From assembly GCF_003432075.1 (NCBI RefSeq), contig NZ_QWBU01000001.1, positions 620,001 through 684,000 of the forward strand: 64,000 nucleotides of DNA, given 5' to 3'. The notes beneath the pieces are model-generated. The model was not told where the DNA came from, did no database searches, and saw only the letters and a program-made list of their open reading frames with translations. The translations under genes and the position numbers were made by a program. This document shows, one piece after another, positions 15,231-24,481 of this stretch. Origin of the DNA: Shinella sp. WSJ-2 (GTDB lineage Bacteria; Pseudomonadota; Alphaproteobacteria; Rhizobiales; Rhizobiaceae). How positions within the stretch are numbered: position 1 is the first letter of the stretch; each line of letters opens with the position of its first letter.

Positions 15231-17564
15231 ATGTCCACCATTCCCGGCGACACATCTACAAACGCAACGATCAGCACCGGCCAGGTCATCAAGAACAGCC
15301 TGACCACCGCTGGCGATGCCGACTGGTACAAGGCCGCGTTTTCCGAGGGGCTCGACTACGGCTTCCGCCTTTCCGGTGACGGTTCCGGCTCGTCCATGCC
15401 CGATCCGGATCTCTATCTCTACGATGCCAACGGCAATTACCTCGAAGGCGAGACGAACTATTCCTCCAGCACGGTAACGATCAGCTTCTCGGCCCTTGCC
15501 GGCGGTACCTATTTCGTCGGCGTCAAGGATAACGGCAGCGACATCGGCAACTACGTCCTTACCTGGCTCGGCAATGACACGATCCGCCGCGACGTCAACA
15601 CGACGGCAACCCTGTCCCAGGGGCAGACCGTCAAGGGCACGGTGGATGTCGCCGGCGACTCCGACTGGTACAAGATTAGCCTGAAGGCCGGCCTGGACTA
15701 TGGTTTCGTCGTTTCGGGCGACGGCAGCGGCGCCTCGATGCCGGATGCCGACCTGTTCCTGCGTGACGCCGAGGGCAACTGGGTGGCCGGGGAAACGAAC
15801 TACAGCAGCAGCAGCAATGCCTTCTCCTATGCATCAAGCCGCACGGGGGTCTATTTCCTCGACGTCAAGGACAACGGCAACGACATCGGGAACTACAAGC
15901 TCAGCTGGGTAGGTGCCGATACGATCCAGCGCAACATCACGACAACAGCCGTTCTCGCCACGGGCAAGAGCATCACGAGCGCCATCGACGTCGCCGGTGA
16001 TTCCGACTGGTTCAAAGTCAGCCTCAAGGCCGGCATCAGCTATGCCTTTACGGTAACGGGCACCGGCACCAGCGGCCTGCCCGACGGCGATATCTTCCTG
16101 CGCGACGCCAACGGCAACTGGGTGGCGGGGGAGACCAACTACTCCTCGGCGACCGGTATCGTCACCTTCACGCCGACCGCCTCCGGAACCTACTTCATCG
16201 ACGTCAAGGACAACGGCAGCGATATCGGCCGATACATCGTCTCCAACCCCAGCCTCGATACCGTCTTCAACAATGTCAAAACGACGCACAGCATCCTGGC
16301 CGGCCGGACGATCGGCGGCAAGATCGACGTGCAGTCCGACAGCGACTGGTATGGTTTCACCGCCAAGGCCGGCGTCACCTACACGTTTTCGGCCAGCGGC
16401 ACCGGCAGTGCGGCGGCAAGCGGCCTCAAACTGATCCTGCGTGACGCGAACGGCAACGTTATCAGCTCGGATGCAGACGCCTCCGCGCTCATCGAATTCA
16501 AGGCCACCAGCTCCGGCAAGGTGTTTCTCGACGTCGCCGGCTATTCGTCCTCCACCAAGGGCGACTTCATCCTCACCGCCATCTCGAACGAGGCTGTCCA
16601 GAAGGGGACGTCGGGCGCCGACTCCATCAAGGGCGGCGAAAACAACACCACGATTTACGGCTATGCAGGCAACGACATCCTCAATGGGGCCGGCGGCAAT
16701 GACGTGCTGAACGGCGGGCTGGGCGCAGATAAGCTCTATGGCGGCAGCGGCACCGACACGGCCTCCTACCAGAACGCCACCAGCGGCGTCGTTGCGAGCC
16801 TTCTCAAGCCCACGACGAATACCGGCGAGGCAAAGGGCGACGCCTATTCCTCCATCGAGTGGCTCATCGGCTCGGCATTCAACGACAAGCTGCAAGGCAA
16901 CGGCGGTGCAAACCGTCTCACCGGCGGGGCCGGCAACGATCAGCTTTATGGCGAAGACGGAAACGACGTTCTCATCGGCGGTGCCGGTGCGGATAGGCTC
17001 TACGGCGGCAACGGAAGCGACACCGCCTCCTATGCGGATGCCAAGGCGGGCGTCGTGGCAAGCTTCGCCAAGCCGACCTCCAACACCGGCGACGCCAAGG
17101 GCGACACCTATTCGGCAATCGAAAACCTGACCGGTTCATCCTATGCCGACCGGCTCGAAGGCAACGGGGCCGCCAATATCATCAACGGTGGCGCCGGCAA
17201 CGACCAGATCTATGGTGCCGCCGGGGCCGACAAGCTCTATGGCGGCGCAGGCGCCGACCGCTTCGTCTTCAAAAGCGCCGCGGACAGCACGACGACTGCC
17301 CGCGACATGATCTACGACTTCTCGCAGAGCCAGGGCGACCGGATCGACCTTTCCGGCATCGACGCACGCTCGTCGACCAGCACCAACGACGCCTTCACCT
17401 TCATCGGCGAAAAGGCCTTCACCAAATCGGCCGGCCAGCTTCGGTACGTAAACAGCGACGGCGACACTTTTCTCTATGGTGACGTCAACGGCGACGGCGT
17501 CGCCGATTTCTCGGTCCGTCTCGACAAGACGATCGACTTCGTCAAGGGCGATTTCATCCTGTAA
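15231..17564 (+). CDS. Secreted protein with four PPC-like domains and RTX repeats
   Basis: Calcium-binding exported protein of 777 residues. Start at 15231 is fixed by AGGAG seven bases upstream. Four tandem domains of about 115 residues each begin near nucleotides 15282, 15624, 15966 and 16306. Each carries a GD(A/S)DWY or DSDWY motif and a YFxxVKDNGxDIGxY motif, as in bacterial pre-peptidase C-terminal domains. Next come RTX nonapeptides (GGAGND, GGNGSD types, about 480-690), then a C-terminal secretion module ending VKGDFIL. There is no signal peptide and no recognisable catalytic domain. Type I secretion is likely, but no exporter genes are in this window. Divergent from the cellulose-linked kinase. 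Confidence 0.85.
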   Translation: MSTIPGDTSTNATISTGQVIKNSLTTAGDADWYKAAFSEGLDYGFRLSGDGSGSSMPDPDLYLYDANGNYLEGETNYSSSTVTISFSALAGGTYFVGVKDNGSDIGNYVLTWLGNDTIRRDVNTTATLSQGQTVKGTVDVAGDSDWYKISLKAGLDYGFVVSGDGSGASMPDADLFLRDAEGNWVAGETNYSSSSNAFSYASSRTGVYFLDVKDNGNDIGNYKLSWVGADTIQRNITTTAVLATGKSITSAIDVAGDSDWFKVSLKAGISYAFTVTGTGTSGLPDGDIFLRDANGNWVAGETNYSSATGIVTFTPTASGTYFIDVKDNGSDIGRYIVSNPSLDTVFNNVKTTHSILAGRTIGGKIDVQSDSDWYGFTAKAGVTYTFSASGTGSAAASGLKLILRDANGNVISSDADASALIEFKATSSGKVFLDVAGYSSSTKGDFILTAISNEAVQKGTSGADSIKGGENNTTIYGYAGNDILNGAGGNDVLNGGLGADKLYGGSGTDTASYQNATSGVVASLLKPTTNTGEAKGDAYSSIEWLIGSAFNDKLQGNGGANRLTGGAGNDQLYGEDGNDVLIGGAGADRLYGGNGSDTASYADAKAGVVASFAKPTSNTGDAKGDTYSAIENLTGSSYADRLEGNGAANIINGGAGNDQIYGAAGADKLYGGAGADRFVFKSAADSTTTARDMIYDFSQSQGDRIDLSGIDARSSTSTNDAFTFIGEKAFTKSAGQLRYVNSDGDTFLYGDVNGDGVADFSVRLDKTIDFVKGDFIL

Positions 17565-17588
17565 GACAGGACATCCTATGAGAAAAGG

Positions 17589-17610
17589 CGGGGCGGCTTC
17601 GGCCGCCCCG
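17589..17610. terminator. Bidirectional terminator hairpin
   Basis: CGGGGCGGC / GCCGCCCCG form a perfect nine-pair stem with a TTCG loop between the converging stops of the RTX gene and the amidohydrolase. A-rich bases on the left and TTCT on the right allow use in both directions. Confidence 0.75.
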
Positions 17611-17617
17611 TTCTCCA

Positions 17618-19072
17618 TCAGGGCGCAACGGACTCATAACGGGTGTTGCGCCAATAGCCGGATGGCTCGGAAAGGCAGTCTTCCAGCCCGGCCCGCTCGA
17701 AGGCCTTGCGCTGCTCGGCGGCCGCCGTTTCCAGAATGTCGTCCGTGTCGAGATGCGCCACCTTGCGACCGCGCATCAGCACCTTCCCATTCACCAGAAC
17801 GGTATCCACATCGGCCGCATTGGCGAAATGCGCGATGCGCAGCACCGGCATTCCCGGCGGGTAGAGATGCGGCTTGCGCATGTCGACGAGCACGATATCC
17901 GCCTTCTTGCCCACTTCCAGCGAACCGATCTCGTGTTCCAACCCCAGCGCCCGGGCGGCATCGATCGTCACAAGCTCGATCGCCTTGCCCGGCGGCAGAT
18001 AGGCGGGATCGCGGAAATGGCGGCGATGATAGTGCATCGCCTGCGTCATATGGCGGAACATGTCGTAGCCGCGGTCCGGCGCGGACGCGTCCGAGGCGAT
18101 GCAGACATTGATGCCGGCATCGAGCAGTTCCGGCACCGGACAGCGCCCGTAGATCGACATGATGGCGCTCGGATTGTGGATGATGGAGGCGCCAGTCTCC
18201 TTCAGGGCCGCGAAATCCTCCGGCGTCAGATCGACGCTGTGGCCGAGCAGCGCGAAGCGGCCGAGCAACCCGAAATCACGGGCCAGCGCGATCGACCCCT
18301 CGCGATGGCCGTCCTGCGTGAAGAGCACGCCCAGCCGCTCGCGCAACGCCATGACGGCCTCGCCCATGGCGGCGATCTCACGGCGGTCGGCGGGATCCTC
18401 GATGTGCTTGGCATTATAGACCGGCATCATCAGGCACACGCCGGTGCCGCGGCCAAGCACGTCGTTCCAGCGTGTGATGAGGTCTTCGCTGACATCGAGC
18501 TGCTGCTGGAATGTGACGGCGACATCGCGCACCTGCCCGTCATCGAACCGTCGGAAGCTGCGCGGGAACGGCGGACGGCGGGGGCCGGCGGCGAGGATGG
18601 TGCGCAGTCCCGATTGGGCGGTCGCGCCGCAATGGGCATCGCCGAAAGCCGGGTCGTCGGTGCGTATGATATCGGCGCCGCCGCCGAGCAACGTCATGCC
18701 CGTCGTCACGCCGGCCATCAGCCGCTCCAGCATGGTGAGCTGCGCTTCCGCCCGCCAGAAATCCGGTGTCGAACCCTGGGCATAGACGCCCTCGCAGACC
18801 TCGGTCCAGCGATCGACATCGCCATAGCCGGCCGCGCGGATGAGACCATGGCCGGCATGGGAATGGCAATCGATGAGGCCGGGCATGGCGACCATGCCTG
18901 TGCCGTCGATGGTCTCCTTCGCGCCTTCCGGCGGCGCCTCGTCTTTCGAGCCAATCCCGACGATGCGGTCGCCCGCGACGGCGATCCAGGCGCCTTCGAT
19001 GACACGGCGCTCCTTGTCGACGGTCAGCGCCGTTACGTTGCGCAGAAGCACATCCGGCTGATTCACGCCCAT
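17618..19072 (-). CDS. Amidohydrolase family protein (TRZ/ATZ type)
   Basis: Metal-dependent hydrolase or deaminase of 484 residues. It has the short N-terminal beta-domain, MPGLIDCHSHAGHG with the HxH metal ligands, LLGHSVDLTPEDF with a further ligand His, and IASDASAPDRGYDM with the catalytic Asp. The C-terminal GSLEVGKKADIVLVDMRKPH strand returns to the composite beta-domain. This is the pattern of ATZ/TRZ, SsnA and cytosine or guanine deaminase relatives; the substrate cannot be read from sequence. Start 19072 is preferred (AAGG upstream) to a TTG 15 bases earlier. Divergent from the GntR regulator, with an operator-like site before it. Confidence 0.88.
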   Translation of the reverse strand: MGVNQPDVLLRNVTALTVDKERRVIEGAWIAVAGDRIVGIGSKDEAPPEGAKETIDGTGMVAMPGLIDCHSHAGHGLIRAAGYGDVDRWTEVCEGVYAQGSTPDFWRAEAQLTMLERLMAGVTTGMTLLGGGADIIRTDDPAFGDAHCGATAQSGLRTILAAGPRRPPFPRSFRRFDDGQVRDVAVTFQQQLDVSEDLITRWNDVLGRGTGVCLMMPVYNAKHIEDPADRREIAAMGEAVMALRERLGVLFTQDGHREGSIALARDFGLLGRFALLGHSVDLTPEDFAALKETGASIIHNPSAIMSIYGRCPVPELLDAGINVCIASDASAPDRGYDMFRHMTQAMHYHRRHFRDPAYLPPGKAIELVTIDAARALGLEHEIGSLEVGKKADIVLVDMRKPHLYPPGMPVLRIAHFANAADVDTVLVNGKVLMRGRKVAHLDTDDILETAAAEQRKAFERAGLEDCLSEPSGYWRNTRYESVAP

Positions 19073-19098
19073 TCCACCTTCATACAAACAGAATAATT

Positions 19099-19109
19099 AT
19101 TGTACACAA
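19099..19109 (-). promoter_or_regulatory. Operator-like site before amidohydrolase (ATTGTACACAA)
   Basis: ATTGTACACAA lies 27 bases upstream of the amidohydrolase start in the 335-base region shared with the divergent GntR gene. It is the reverse complement of the site upstream of the aapJ-like gene (eleven of eleven bases) and matches the TTGTNNACAA pattern common for GntR-family operators. Read on the gene strand it contains TACAAT, a good -10 element, so binding would block transcription. The remaining part of this gap, 19110-19407, shows no ORF or other clear signal. Confidence 0.6.
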
Positions 19110-19407
19110 AATCATCGGCGAGACCCAGGCGGAATGCAAGCGATATTCCAACGCAGCTTCGGGCGAACGCGCTTGCCCTTCGTTCCTGCCGGCGCATTCC
19201 TATACCGCGAGATCCTCCAGTCGAGACCGGAACATCGGCAAATTTCCGCGATTCGACAGAGAGCGCCTGCGGGGTATGTTGCCGACCATGTCCGCGATCT
19301 TGTATTGCTCGGCGCACGGACACATTCCACCGGACTTTATCGGCGGAATGAATGAAGACAATGGCGATGGAGCGGTCGGGCGGAGGACCGCCGATCGGGG
19401 AGAGACG

Positions 19408-20139
19408 ATGGACCAGGCGTCGAAAGCAACGGCCGGCCTGCGCGCTACGGCCACGAGGTCCAGAAAGCGGACCGGCCCGACCGACGCGCATATCCACGGC
19501 GAGATCTACGGCGCCATCATCAATCACCGACTGCGCCCCGCGACCCCGTTGCAGGAGGATGCGCTGGCCGGTGCCTTCGGCGTGTCGCGCACCATTATCC
19601 GCAAGGTGCTGCAACGGCTCGCGCATGAGAAGCTGGTCGAGCTGATCCCCAACAAGGGCGCCTTCGTGGCGCGGCCATCCATCGAGGAGGCGCGACAGGT
19701 CTTTGAAGCGCGGCGCGGCATCGAATGTTTGCTGATCGAAAAGCTGGCGCTGACGGTGACAGAAGACAACGTTCGCCGGCTGGCCGGCATGGTGGAAGAC
19801 GAGGCCGACGCCGTGGCGCGCAACGACAAGAAGCGCCGCGTCCAGCTGTCCGGCGATTTCCACCTCGAACTGGCCAGGATGGCCGGCAATCTGGTGATGC
19901 GCGATTTCGTGCAGGAACTCGTCTCGCGCACCTCGCTGATCATCGCACTCTACGAATCCCCCGGCGCCGTGCCCTGCTCCCATGGCGAACATGCCGAGAT
20001 CATCGATGCGCTGAAGCGCAGGGACGTCAAGCGCGCGGCGAGCCTGATGGACCATCACCTGCGCCACATCGAGGCGCAGATCGACCTCGAGGAACAGCCG
20101 ACCCGCGTCGATTTCAACGCGCTTTTCCGGTCGGCCTGA
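19408..20139 (+). CDS. GntR-family transcriptional regulator (FCD type)
   Basis: Regulator of 243 residues. Start at 19408 is set by GGGGAGAG upstream; a longer frame has no ribosome site. The N-terminal winged helix (about 30-95) carries the GntR signature LQEDALAGAFGVSRTIIRKV and ends NKGAFVARPS. The C-terminal FCD ligand domain (about 100-240) shows DFHLELARMAGN and HGEHAEIIDALKRRD, where the Asp and His residues normally bind a metal with a carboxylate effector. Divergent from the amidohydrolase; shared ATTGTGTACAAT-type sites suggest that it also controls the ABC operon 8 kb away. Confidence 0.92.
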   Translation: MDQASKATAGLRATATRSRKRTGPTDAHIHGEIYGAIINHRLRPATPLQEDALAGAFGVSRTIIRKVLQRLAHEKLVELIPNKGAFVARPSIEEARQVFEARRGIECLLIEKLALTVTEDNVRRLAGMVEDEADAVARNDKKRRVQLSGDFHLELARMAGNLVMRDFVQELVSRTSLIIALYESPGAVPCSHGEHAEIIDALKRRDVKRAASLMDHHLRHIEAQIDLEEQPTRVDFNALFRSA

Positions 20140-20146
20140 AACAAAA

Positions 20147-20172
20147 CCCCGGTCTCCTTGCGAAAACCGGGG
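20147..20172. terminator. Bidirectional terminator between gntR and the HbpS-like gene
   Basis: CCCCGGT at 20147-20153 pairs with ACCGGGG at 20166-20172. AAAA on the left and CTTTATA on the right serve the two converging genes. Confidence 0.7.
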
Positions 20173-20186
20173 CTTTATAGGTCTTA

Positions 20187-20672
20187 TTACTTCAGCTTGG
20201 CGCTGACGGCGTCGATGCCGGCGCGGGCGCATTCGTCGTCGATATCGCCGCTCGGAGCGCCGCCGACGCCGATGGCGCCGATCGTTTCCTCACCGGCCTT
20301 GACCGGAACGCCGCCAGCGAGAACCAGCAGCTTGTCGATCGAAACGAGCTCGGCAGCCGCCGGGTTCTTGCCGACGTTTTCGGCGATCTTCTGGGTCGGC
20401 GTGCGGAAGGAAGCGGCGGTGTAGGCCTTGCGGACGGCGCTGTCGAGCGTGTGCGGGCCGGCGCGGTCGGCGCGCAGGACGACACGGGTCAGGCCGGCAC
20501 GGTCGACGACGGCAACCGTCACGTTGAACTTCTTGGCAGCGCAGGCCTTCACGGCGGCATCGGCAGCTTCAACGGCGATATCGAGCGGCATGTTGCGCTC
20601 GGTGAGGATCTCGGCCTGGGCGGCGCCGGCAAGCGTGAGGGCGGCAAAGGCAGCGGCTACGAACGTCTTCAT
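20187..20672 (-). CDS. Secreted HbpS/GlcG-family protein (DUF336)
   Basis: Exported protein of 161 residues with a signal peptide (MKTFVAAAFAALTLAGAAQA). The remainder is a complete HbpS/GlcG domain: AVEAADAAVKACAAKKFNV, then VAVVDRAGLTRVVLRADRAG, then KAYTAASFRTPT, GGVPVKAGEETIGAIGVGGAP and a final DDECARAGIDA. Family members bind haem or small molecules; HbpS of Streptomyces acts as an extracytoplasmic accessory sensor for the SenS/SenR two-component system. Here the gene follows a kinase and regulator on the same strand, about 108 bases downstream, which makes a similar partnership plausible. Start 20672 has GGAGA upstream. Confidence 0.88.
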   Translation of the reverse strand: MKTFVAAAFAALTLAGAAQAEILTERNMPLDIAVEAADAAVKACAAKKFNVTVAVVDRAGLTRVVLRADRAGPHTLDSAVRKAYTAASFRTPTQKIAENVGKNPAAAELVSIDKLLVLAGGVPVKAGEETIGAIGVGGAPSGDIDDECARAGIDAVSAKLK

Positions 20673-20780
20673 GGGGTTCTCCATCTGGGGCCGCTCGGTT
20701 CTCGTTGGCGGCGACGTCCTCTTTTCGGAGATTTCCGCGTTTTGCGGTATCGGTGGACGGACGGAGCGGAGTCCGTAGGG

Positions 20781-21377
20781 CTACGGAGCCTGGCCGATCA
20801 GCGACAGGCGCGCGAACTCCGCGACCGACGTCGTGCCGAGTTTCTGGGCGATATTGGCGCGGTGCGTATCGACCGTGCGCGGCGACAATTGCAGGGCCTC
20901 CGCGATCTCCTTGGTCGACCAGCCGCGGCCCACCATGTCGAGCACCTCGCGCTCGCGATCGGTCAACTGCGCGACGAGCTGCGCGGCTTCCGCCTTTTCC
21001 GCTCGCGCATCGAGCGCACCGGAGGCCTGCTGCAGGGCATCGATCAGCACTTGCTCGTCGATCGGCTTCGTCAGGAAGTCCACCACGCCGGCCTTGAAGG
21101 CCCGCCGGCAGGCATGCACGTCGCCATGGCCGGTGCAGATGATCGTCGGCCAGTCGCAGCCGATGGCGCGCAGCTTTTCATGCAATTGCAGGCCGGTGAT
21201 GGCGGGCATGCGCAGATCCAGCATCAGCACGCCCGGCTTCAATTTCGGCGCGCGCGCCAAAAAGGCGGTCGGATCGCCGAAGGTCTCGATGCGGATGCCA
21301 TAGGTGCCGAGCAGCAGCGACAGCGCGCTGCGCACGCCCTCGTCGTCATCGACCAGATAGACCGGCGCCATCGTCAT
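20781..21377 (-). CDS. FixJ/NarL-type response regulator
   Basis: Response regulator of 198 residues with a receiver (VDDDE at 9-13, phospho-acceptor Asp54 in LMLDLRMP, switch Lys in FLTKPID). A C-terminal LuxR-type helix-turn-helix (about 135-195) contains LTDREREVLDMVGRG and STKEIAEALQLSPRTVDTHR. The ATG at 21375-21377 overlaps the kinase stop as ATGA. The kinase-regulator-HbpS order suggests a single signalling unit embedded at the end of the transport operon. Confidence 0.93.
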   Translation of the reverse strand: MTMAPVYLVDDDEGVRSALSLLLGTYGIRIETFGDPTAFLARAPKLKPGVLMLDLRMPAITGLQLHEKLRAIGCDWPTIICTGHGDVHACRRAFKAGVVDFLTKPIDEQVLIDALQQASGALDARAEKAEAAQLVAQLTDREREVLDMVGRGWSTKEIAEALQLSPRTVDTHRANIAQKLGTTSVAEFARLSLIGQAP

Positions 21378-23002
21378 TCCGCTGCTTCCTCTCGTCGTGT
21401 CGTTTCCCGCGCCGCCGGCAGGCGCACGGTGAAGACCGCGCCGCCCTTCGGATCGTTCTCCGCCGAAATGCCGCCGTCGAAGCGTTCGACGATGCTTTCG
21501 CACAGACTGAGGCCAAGGCCCATGCCGTCGGGCTTGCTGGAGAAGAACGGCTCGAACAGCCGCGGCAGGATATCCGCCGGAATGCCGGTGCCGTTGTCGG
21601 ACACGATGATCTCGTAATTCGCGCCTGTCGCCTTCAGGAAGACCAGCACCCGCCCGTCTCCTCGCCCCGCCTGCTCCACCGCATCGGCGGCGTTGCGGAT
21701 GAGATTGTGGATGACCTGCTCGATCTCGACGGGATCGATGCGCGCCAAGGCCGGCGCGTCCGGCAGATCGACAGCGAGTGCGATGCCACGCCGGTCGAGA
21801 TCGATGCGCGAGAGCGCGACGATATCGGCGGCGTGCCGGCAGAGATCGTGCACGCCCGCCTCCAGCGCGCTCTTACCGACATAGGCGCGCAGTCGCACCA
21901 GGATATCGGCGGCGCGCTTGGCCTGAAGCACGTTTGCAGCCAGCACGCCGTCGATCGGCGTGTCGGCAAGGCCGTTCGCCGCCGCGATGCGCCGCCCGGC
22001 CTGGCTCTGGCTGAGCAGCGCCGTCAGCGGCTGGGTGAGCTCATGGGCAATGCCGGAGGCCATCTCGCCCATGCTATTGATGCGCAGCGCATGGGCCAGC
22101 TTCGTCTCGTGCTGGCGCAACGCCTCACGCCGCGACGCCGCCTCCGCCGCCTCGCGGGCGACGGCCGCCTCATGGCGATGGCGCAGCAGCGAGCGCACGA
22201 GCACGAGGCCGGCCAGCGAAATGGCCGCAAAGAGCGCCAAGGGCAGCGGCGGCAGAAGCTGCGCCAGCGTGACATGGCGTTGCAAGGACAGGCGCAGGGG
22301 CTGCGTGACGCTGGCGACGGGCGCATCGAAACCGAGGGTTCGAGCGCGGAAGGATGCCCCGGCCGGCGTCTCGGCACCCGTTTCCAGCAGGGGGCCATCG
22401 ACCGTCGAGAGGGTCAGCGCGGCCCAGCGCGGCAGCTCTTCACCCTCGACCAGCTTCGCGCCGTCGATATCGAGACTGACGGCCATCGTGTCGTTCATGC
22501 GCTTCATCAGCCGGTAGTGGCCGGGCTTGGCATCCGGCCCATAGACCGCCTTGCCAGTCGTCAGCCTCTCCACCGCCTTGAAGACACGCGCGGGATCAAC
22601 AGCCGAACCATCGGCCGACGTCACCGAACTGATGACGCGCGCATCGCTCAACGAAGGCACGCTGACGAGATCGATGGCCTCGATGCGCGGATAGAACCGC
22701 AGGATCGATTTGGCGACGAGGTCGAAATCCTCCGATGGCTGCGCCTGCGCAAGGCCGAGCGCGCTGAGGCCGGTAAGATGCGCATCGTGCTGGGCAACGC
22801 GCTGGGAGATCGCCCGCTGCAACGCCCGGCCGCTTTCCGAAACTTCCTGTTCCAGCGCCTGCCGGTGGCTCGTCGCCGAATAGAGGCCGAAGGCCGCCAT
22901 CAGCAGCAGCCAGCCGCCCACCAGCGCGGTCCAGGATCGAAGAAAGGTCAGGGTTTGATGCATCGAAGGTGAAGCCGGTTCAAGGATCGGGGACGCCATC
23001 AT
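21374..23002 (-). CDS. Sensor histidine kinase with periplasmic sensor domain (DctB/FixL-type core)
   Basis: Membrane kinase of 542 residues. Membrane segments lie at about 24-42 and 252-272 and enclose a periplasmic domain of about 205 residues of unrecognised ligand specificity. A short coiled linker leads to the HisKA domain with GEMASGIAHELTQPLTAL (His320). The ATPase domain shows IHNLIRNAADAV, DNGTGIP and GMGLGLS. The core belongs to the FixL/DctB class. The gene is 33 bases downstream of the amidohydrolase and overlaps its regulator, so it is probably in the transport operon and senses a periplasmic solute or the HbpS-like protein. Confidence 0.92.
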   Translation of the reverse strand: MMASPILEPASPSMHQTLTFLRSWTALVGGWLLLMAAFGLYSATSHRQALEQEVSESGRALQRAISQRVAQHDAHLTGLSALGLAQAQPSEDFDLVAKSILRFYPRIEAIDLVSVPSLSDARVISSVTSADGSAVDPARVFKAVERLTTGKAVYGPDAKPGHYRLMKRMNDTMAVSLDIDGAKLVEGEELPRWAALTLSTVDGPLLETGAETPAGASFRARTLGFDAPVASVTQPLRLSLQRHVTLAQLLPPLPLALFAAISLAGLVLVRSLLRHRHEAAVAREAAEAASRREALRQHETKLAHALRINSMGEMASGIAHELTQPLTALLSQSQAGRRIAAANGLADTPIDGVLAANVLQAKRAADILVRLRAYVGKSALEAGVHDLCRHAADIVALSRIDLDRRGIALAVDLPDAPALARIDPVEIEQVIHNLIRNAADAVEQAGRGDGRVLVFLKATGANYEIIVSDNGTGIPADILPRLFEPFFSSKPDGMGLGLSLCESIVERFDGGISAENDPKGGAVFTVRLPAARETTRREEAAE

Positions 23003-23035
23003 AGGACGTCCCTCAGGCCTTGGCGATCCGCAGCG

Positions 23036-24481
23036 TCACGGATGCGGCAATACCGGCAGCGAGAGCGGCGCGAGCTCCGAAGCCGGGCGGCCGCGCGGAT
23101 CGTTCGCCTGCAAACGGCGCACCGCGAAATCCTGCACCGCCTGCAATTCCGCGAGCGCACCATCGTAATCCACCCGCGTCGGCCGGTCGTTTTCCATCAC
23201 GCAGGCGCCATCGACATAGACGGCCGCCACCGCGCGCTCGGCGGCGCAATGCAGCAGATTGCGCAGGGGATCATAGACCGGCTGCATGCCGGGATGCTTG
23301 AGATCGACCAGCGAGAAATCCGCCTTCGCCCCCTTGGCGATGCGGCCGATATCGCTGCGGCCAAGCGCTTTCGCGCCGGCAAGCGTCGCCACGTCGAAAA
23401 TGTCCGCCGTCGAGACGTCGAACACCGTGCCGCCGGCGATGCGCGCATTGATCAGCGCCGTGCGCATCTCTTCCAGCATGTTGAACGGGTAGCTGTCGGT
23501 GCCCAGCGCAACGTTGACGCCGCTCCGGCGATAGCGGCCAACCGATTGCAGCACCATGCCGCTGCGCGCGAAAGTGACGGGGCAATGGGCGACGCTGGTG
23601 CGGCTAGCCGCAAGACGCTCGAGATCATCGGCCGTGCGCTGGCGCGTCCAGCCATGGCTGTCGATGAAGATGCAATGGCCGAGAATGAGATCCGGGCCGA
23701 GAACGCCAAGCGTTTCGAGATAGCGCACGGCGGTCATTCCGTGACGGCGCAGCAGTTCCTCATGCTCGGCCATGGTCTGGGCAGCATGAATGGTGATCGG
23801 CACCTTGCGGTCGCGCGCGGCCTGGGCCGCTTCCTGCAACAGGTCCGGCGAGCAGGTCTCGACCTGCGCGGGGGCGACGATACCGCCGAGCCGGCCGGAC
23901 GGGTGAGCCTCCGCCGCATCGACCGTTTCCAGCGCGCGCGCAAAGGCCTCGCGGCCGCGCACGGCATCCCAACGGAAATCGAGACGGTGGCTGCCCTCGA
24001 CATGCCAGGCCGCCTCGCGGAAACCGGGGGCGACATAGGCACGCGCACCGCTCTCCGCCAGTGTCGGCAGCCAGCAGTCATGCGGGCCCGCAATGTCGAC
24101 GAAGGTGGTGACGCCGCTGCGCAGAAGATCGCCGAGCATCACCGTCAGCGCCGCCTGCACCGCATCGTCGCCGATCTCGATCAGCGTCGAATATTCGTAC
24201 ATCGCCTGCCCCCAGAGGGCCGCCGTGCCCTGGTCCTCGAACAGGCTTTTCGAAATCGGCTCGTCGCCGGAATGGCAGTGCACATTGACGAAGCCCGGCA
24301 GGACCATGCGGTCGCGGCCGGAGATTTCGCGCGTGAACGGGCCGTCGTAACGGCCGCCGACATGCAGGAAGCCGCTGTCGTCGAAGGCGACGTCGGCATC
24401 GTTGAGATAGGCATGGCCGCCGGTCGCCGCGTCGAAGGCGACGACGGTGTGGGCGTTTCGGATGACGGTGATGTTAGGCAT
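23036..24481 (-). CDS. Amidohydrolase family protein (second copy)
   Basis: Metal-dependent hydrolase of 481 residues of the same broad class as the gene at 17618 but divergent in sequence. Motifs: LPGFVNVHCHSGDEP (HxH), a mid-barrel ITIHAAQ with ligand His, LILGHCIFIDSHG, and ALGTDSYPFNMLEEMR with the catalytic Asp. The C-terminal GRIAKGAKADFSLVDLKHP closes the beta-domain. Start 24481 (AGGA upstream) overlaps the permease stop by eight bases, so enzyme and transporter are translationally coupled. This points to hydrolysis of the imported compound, perhaps an amide or deaminated N-heterocycle. Its exact substrate is unknown. Confidence 0.88.
   Translation of the reverse strand: MPNITVIRNAHTVVAFDAATGGHAYLNDADVAFDDSGFLHVGGRYDGPFTREISGRDRMVLPGFVNVHCHSGDEPISKSLFEDQGTAALWGQAMYEYSTLIEIGDDAVQAALTVMLGDLLRSGVTTFVDIAGPHDCWLPTLAESGARAYVAPGFREAAWHVEGSHRLDFRWDAVRGREAFARALETVDAAEAHPSGRLGGIVAPAQVETCSPDLLQEAAQAARDRKVPITIHAAQTMAEHEELLRRHGMTAVRYLETLGVLGPDLILGHCIFIDSHGWTRQRTADDLERLAASRTSVAHCPVTFARSGMVLQSVGRYRRSGVNVALGTDSYPFNMLEEMRTALINARIAGGTVFDVSTADIFDVATLAGAKALGRSDIGRIAKGAKADFSLVDLKHPGMQPVYDPLRNLLHCAAERAVAAVYVDGACVMENDRPTRVDYDGALAELQAVQDFAVRRLQANDPRGRPASELAPLSLPVLPHP

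Noticed and set aside
20773-20786. CCGTAG-GG-CTACGG palindrome at the end of the FixJ-type gene considered as a terminator
   Set aside because: The loop is only two bases, there is no T-tract, and it overlaps the coding sequence; the HbpS-like gene may still be co-transcribed.
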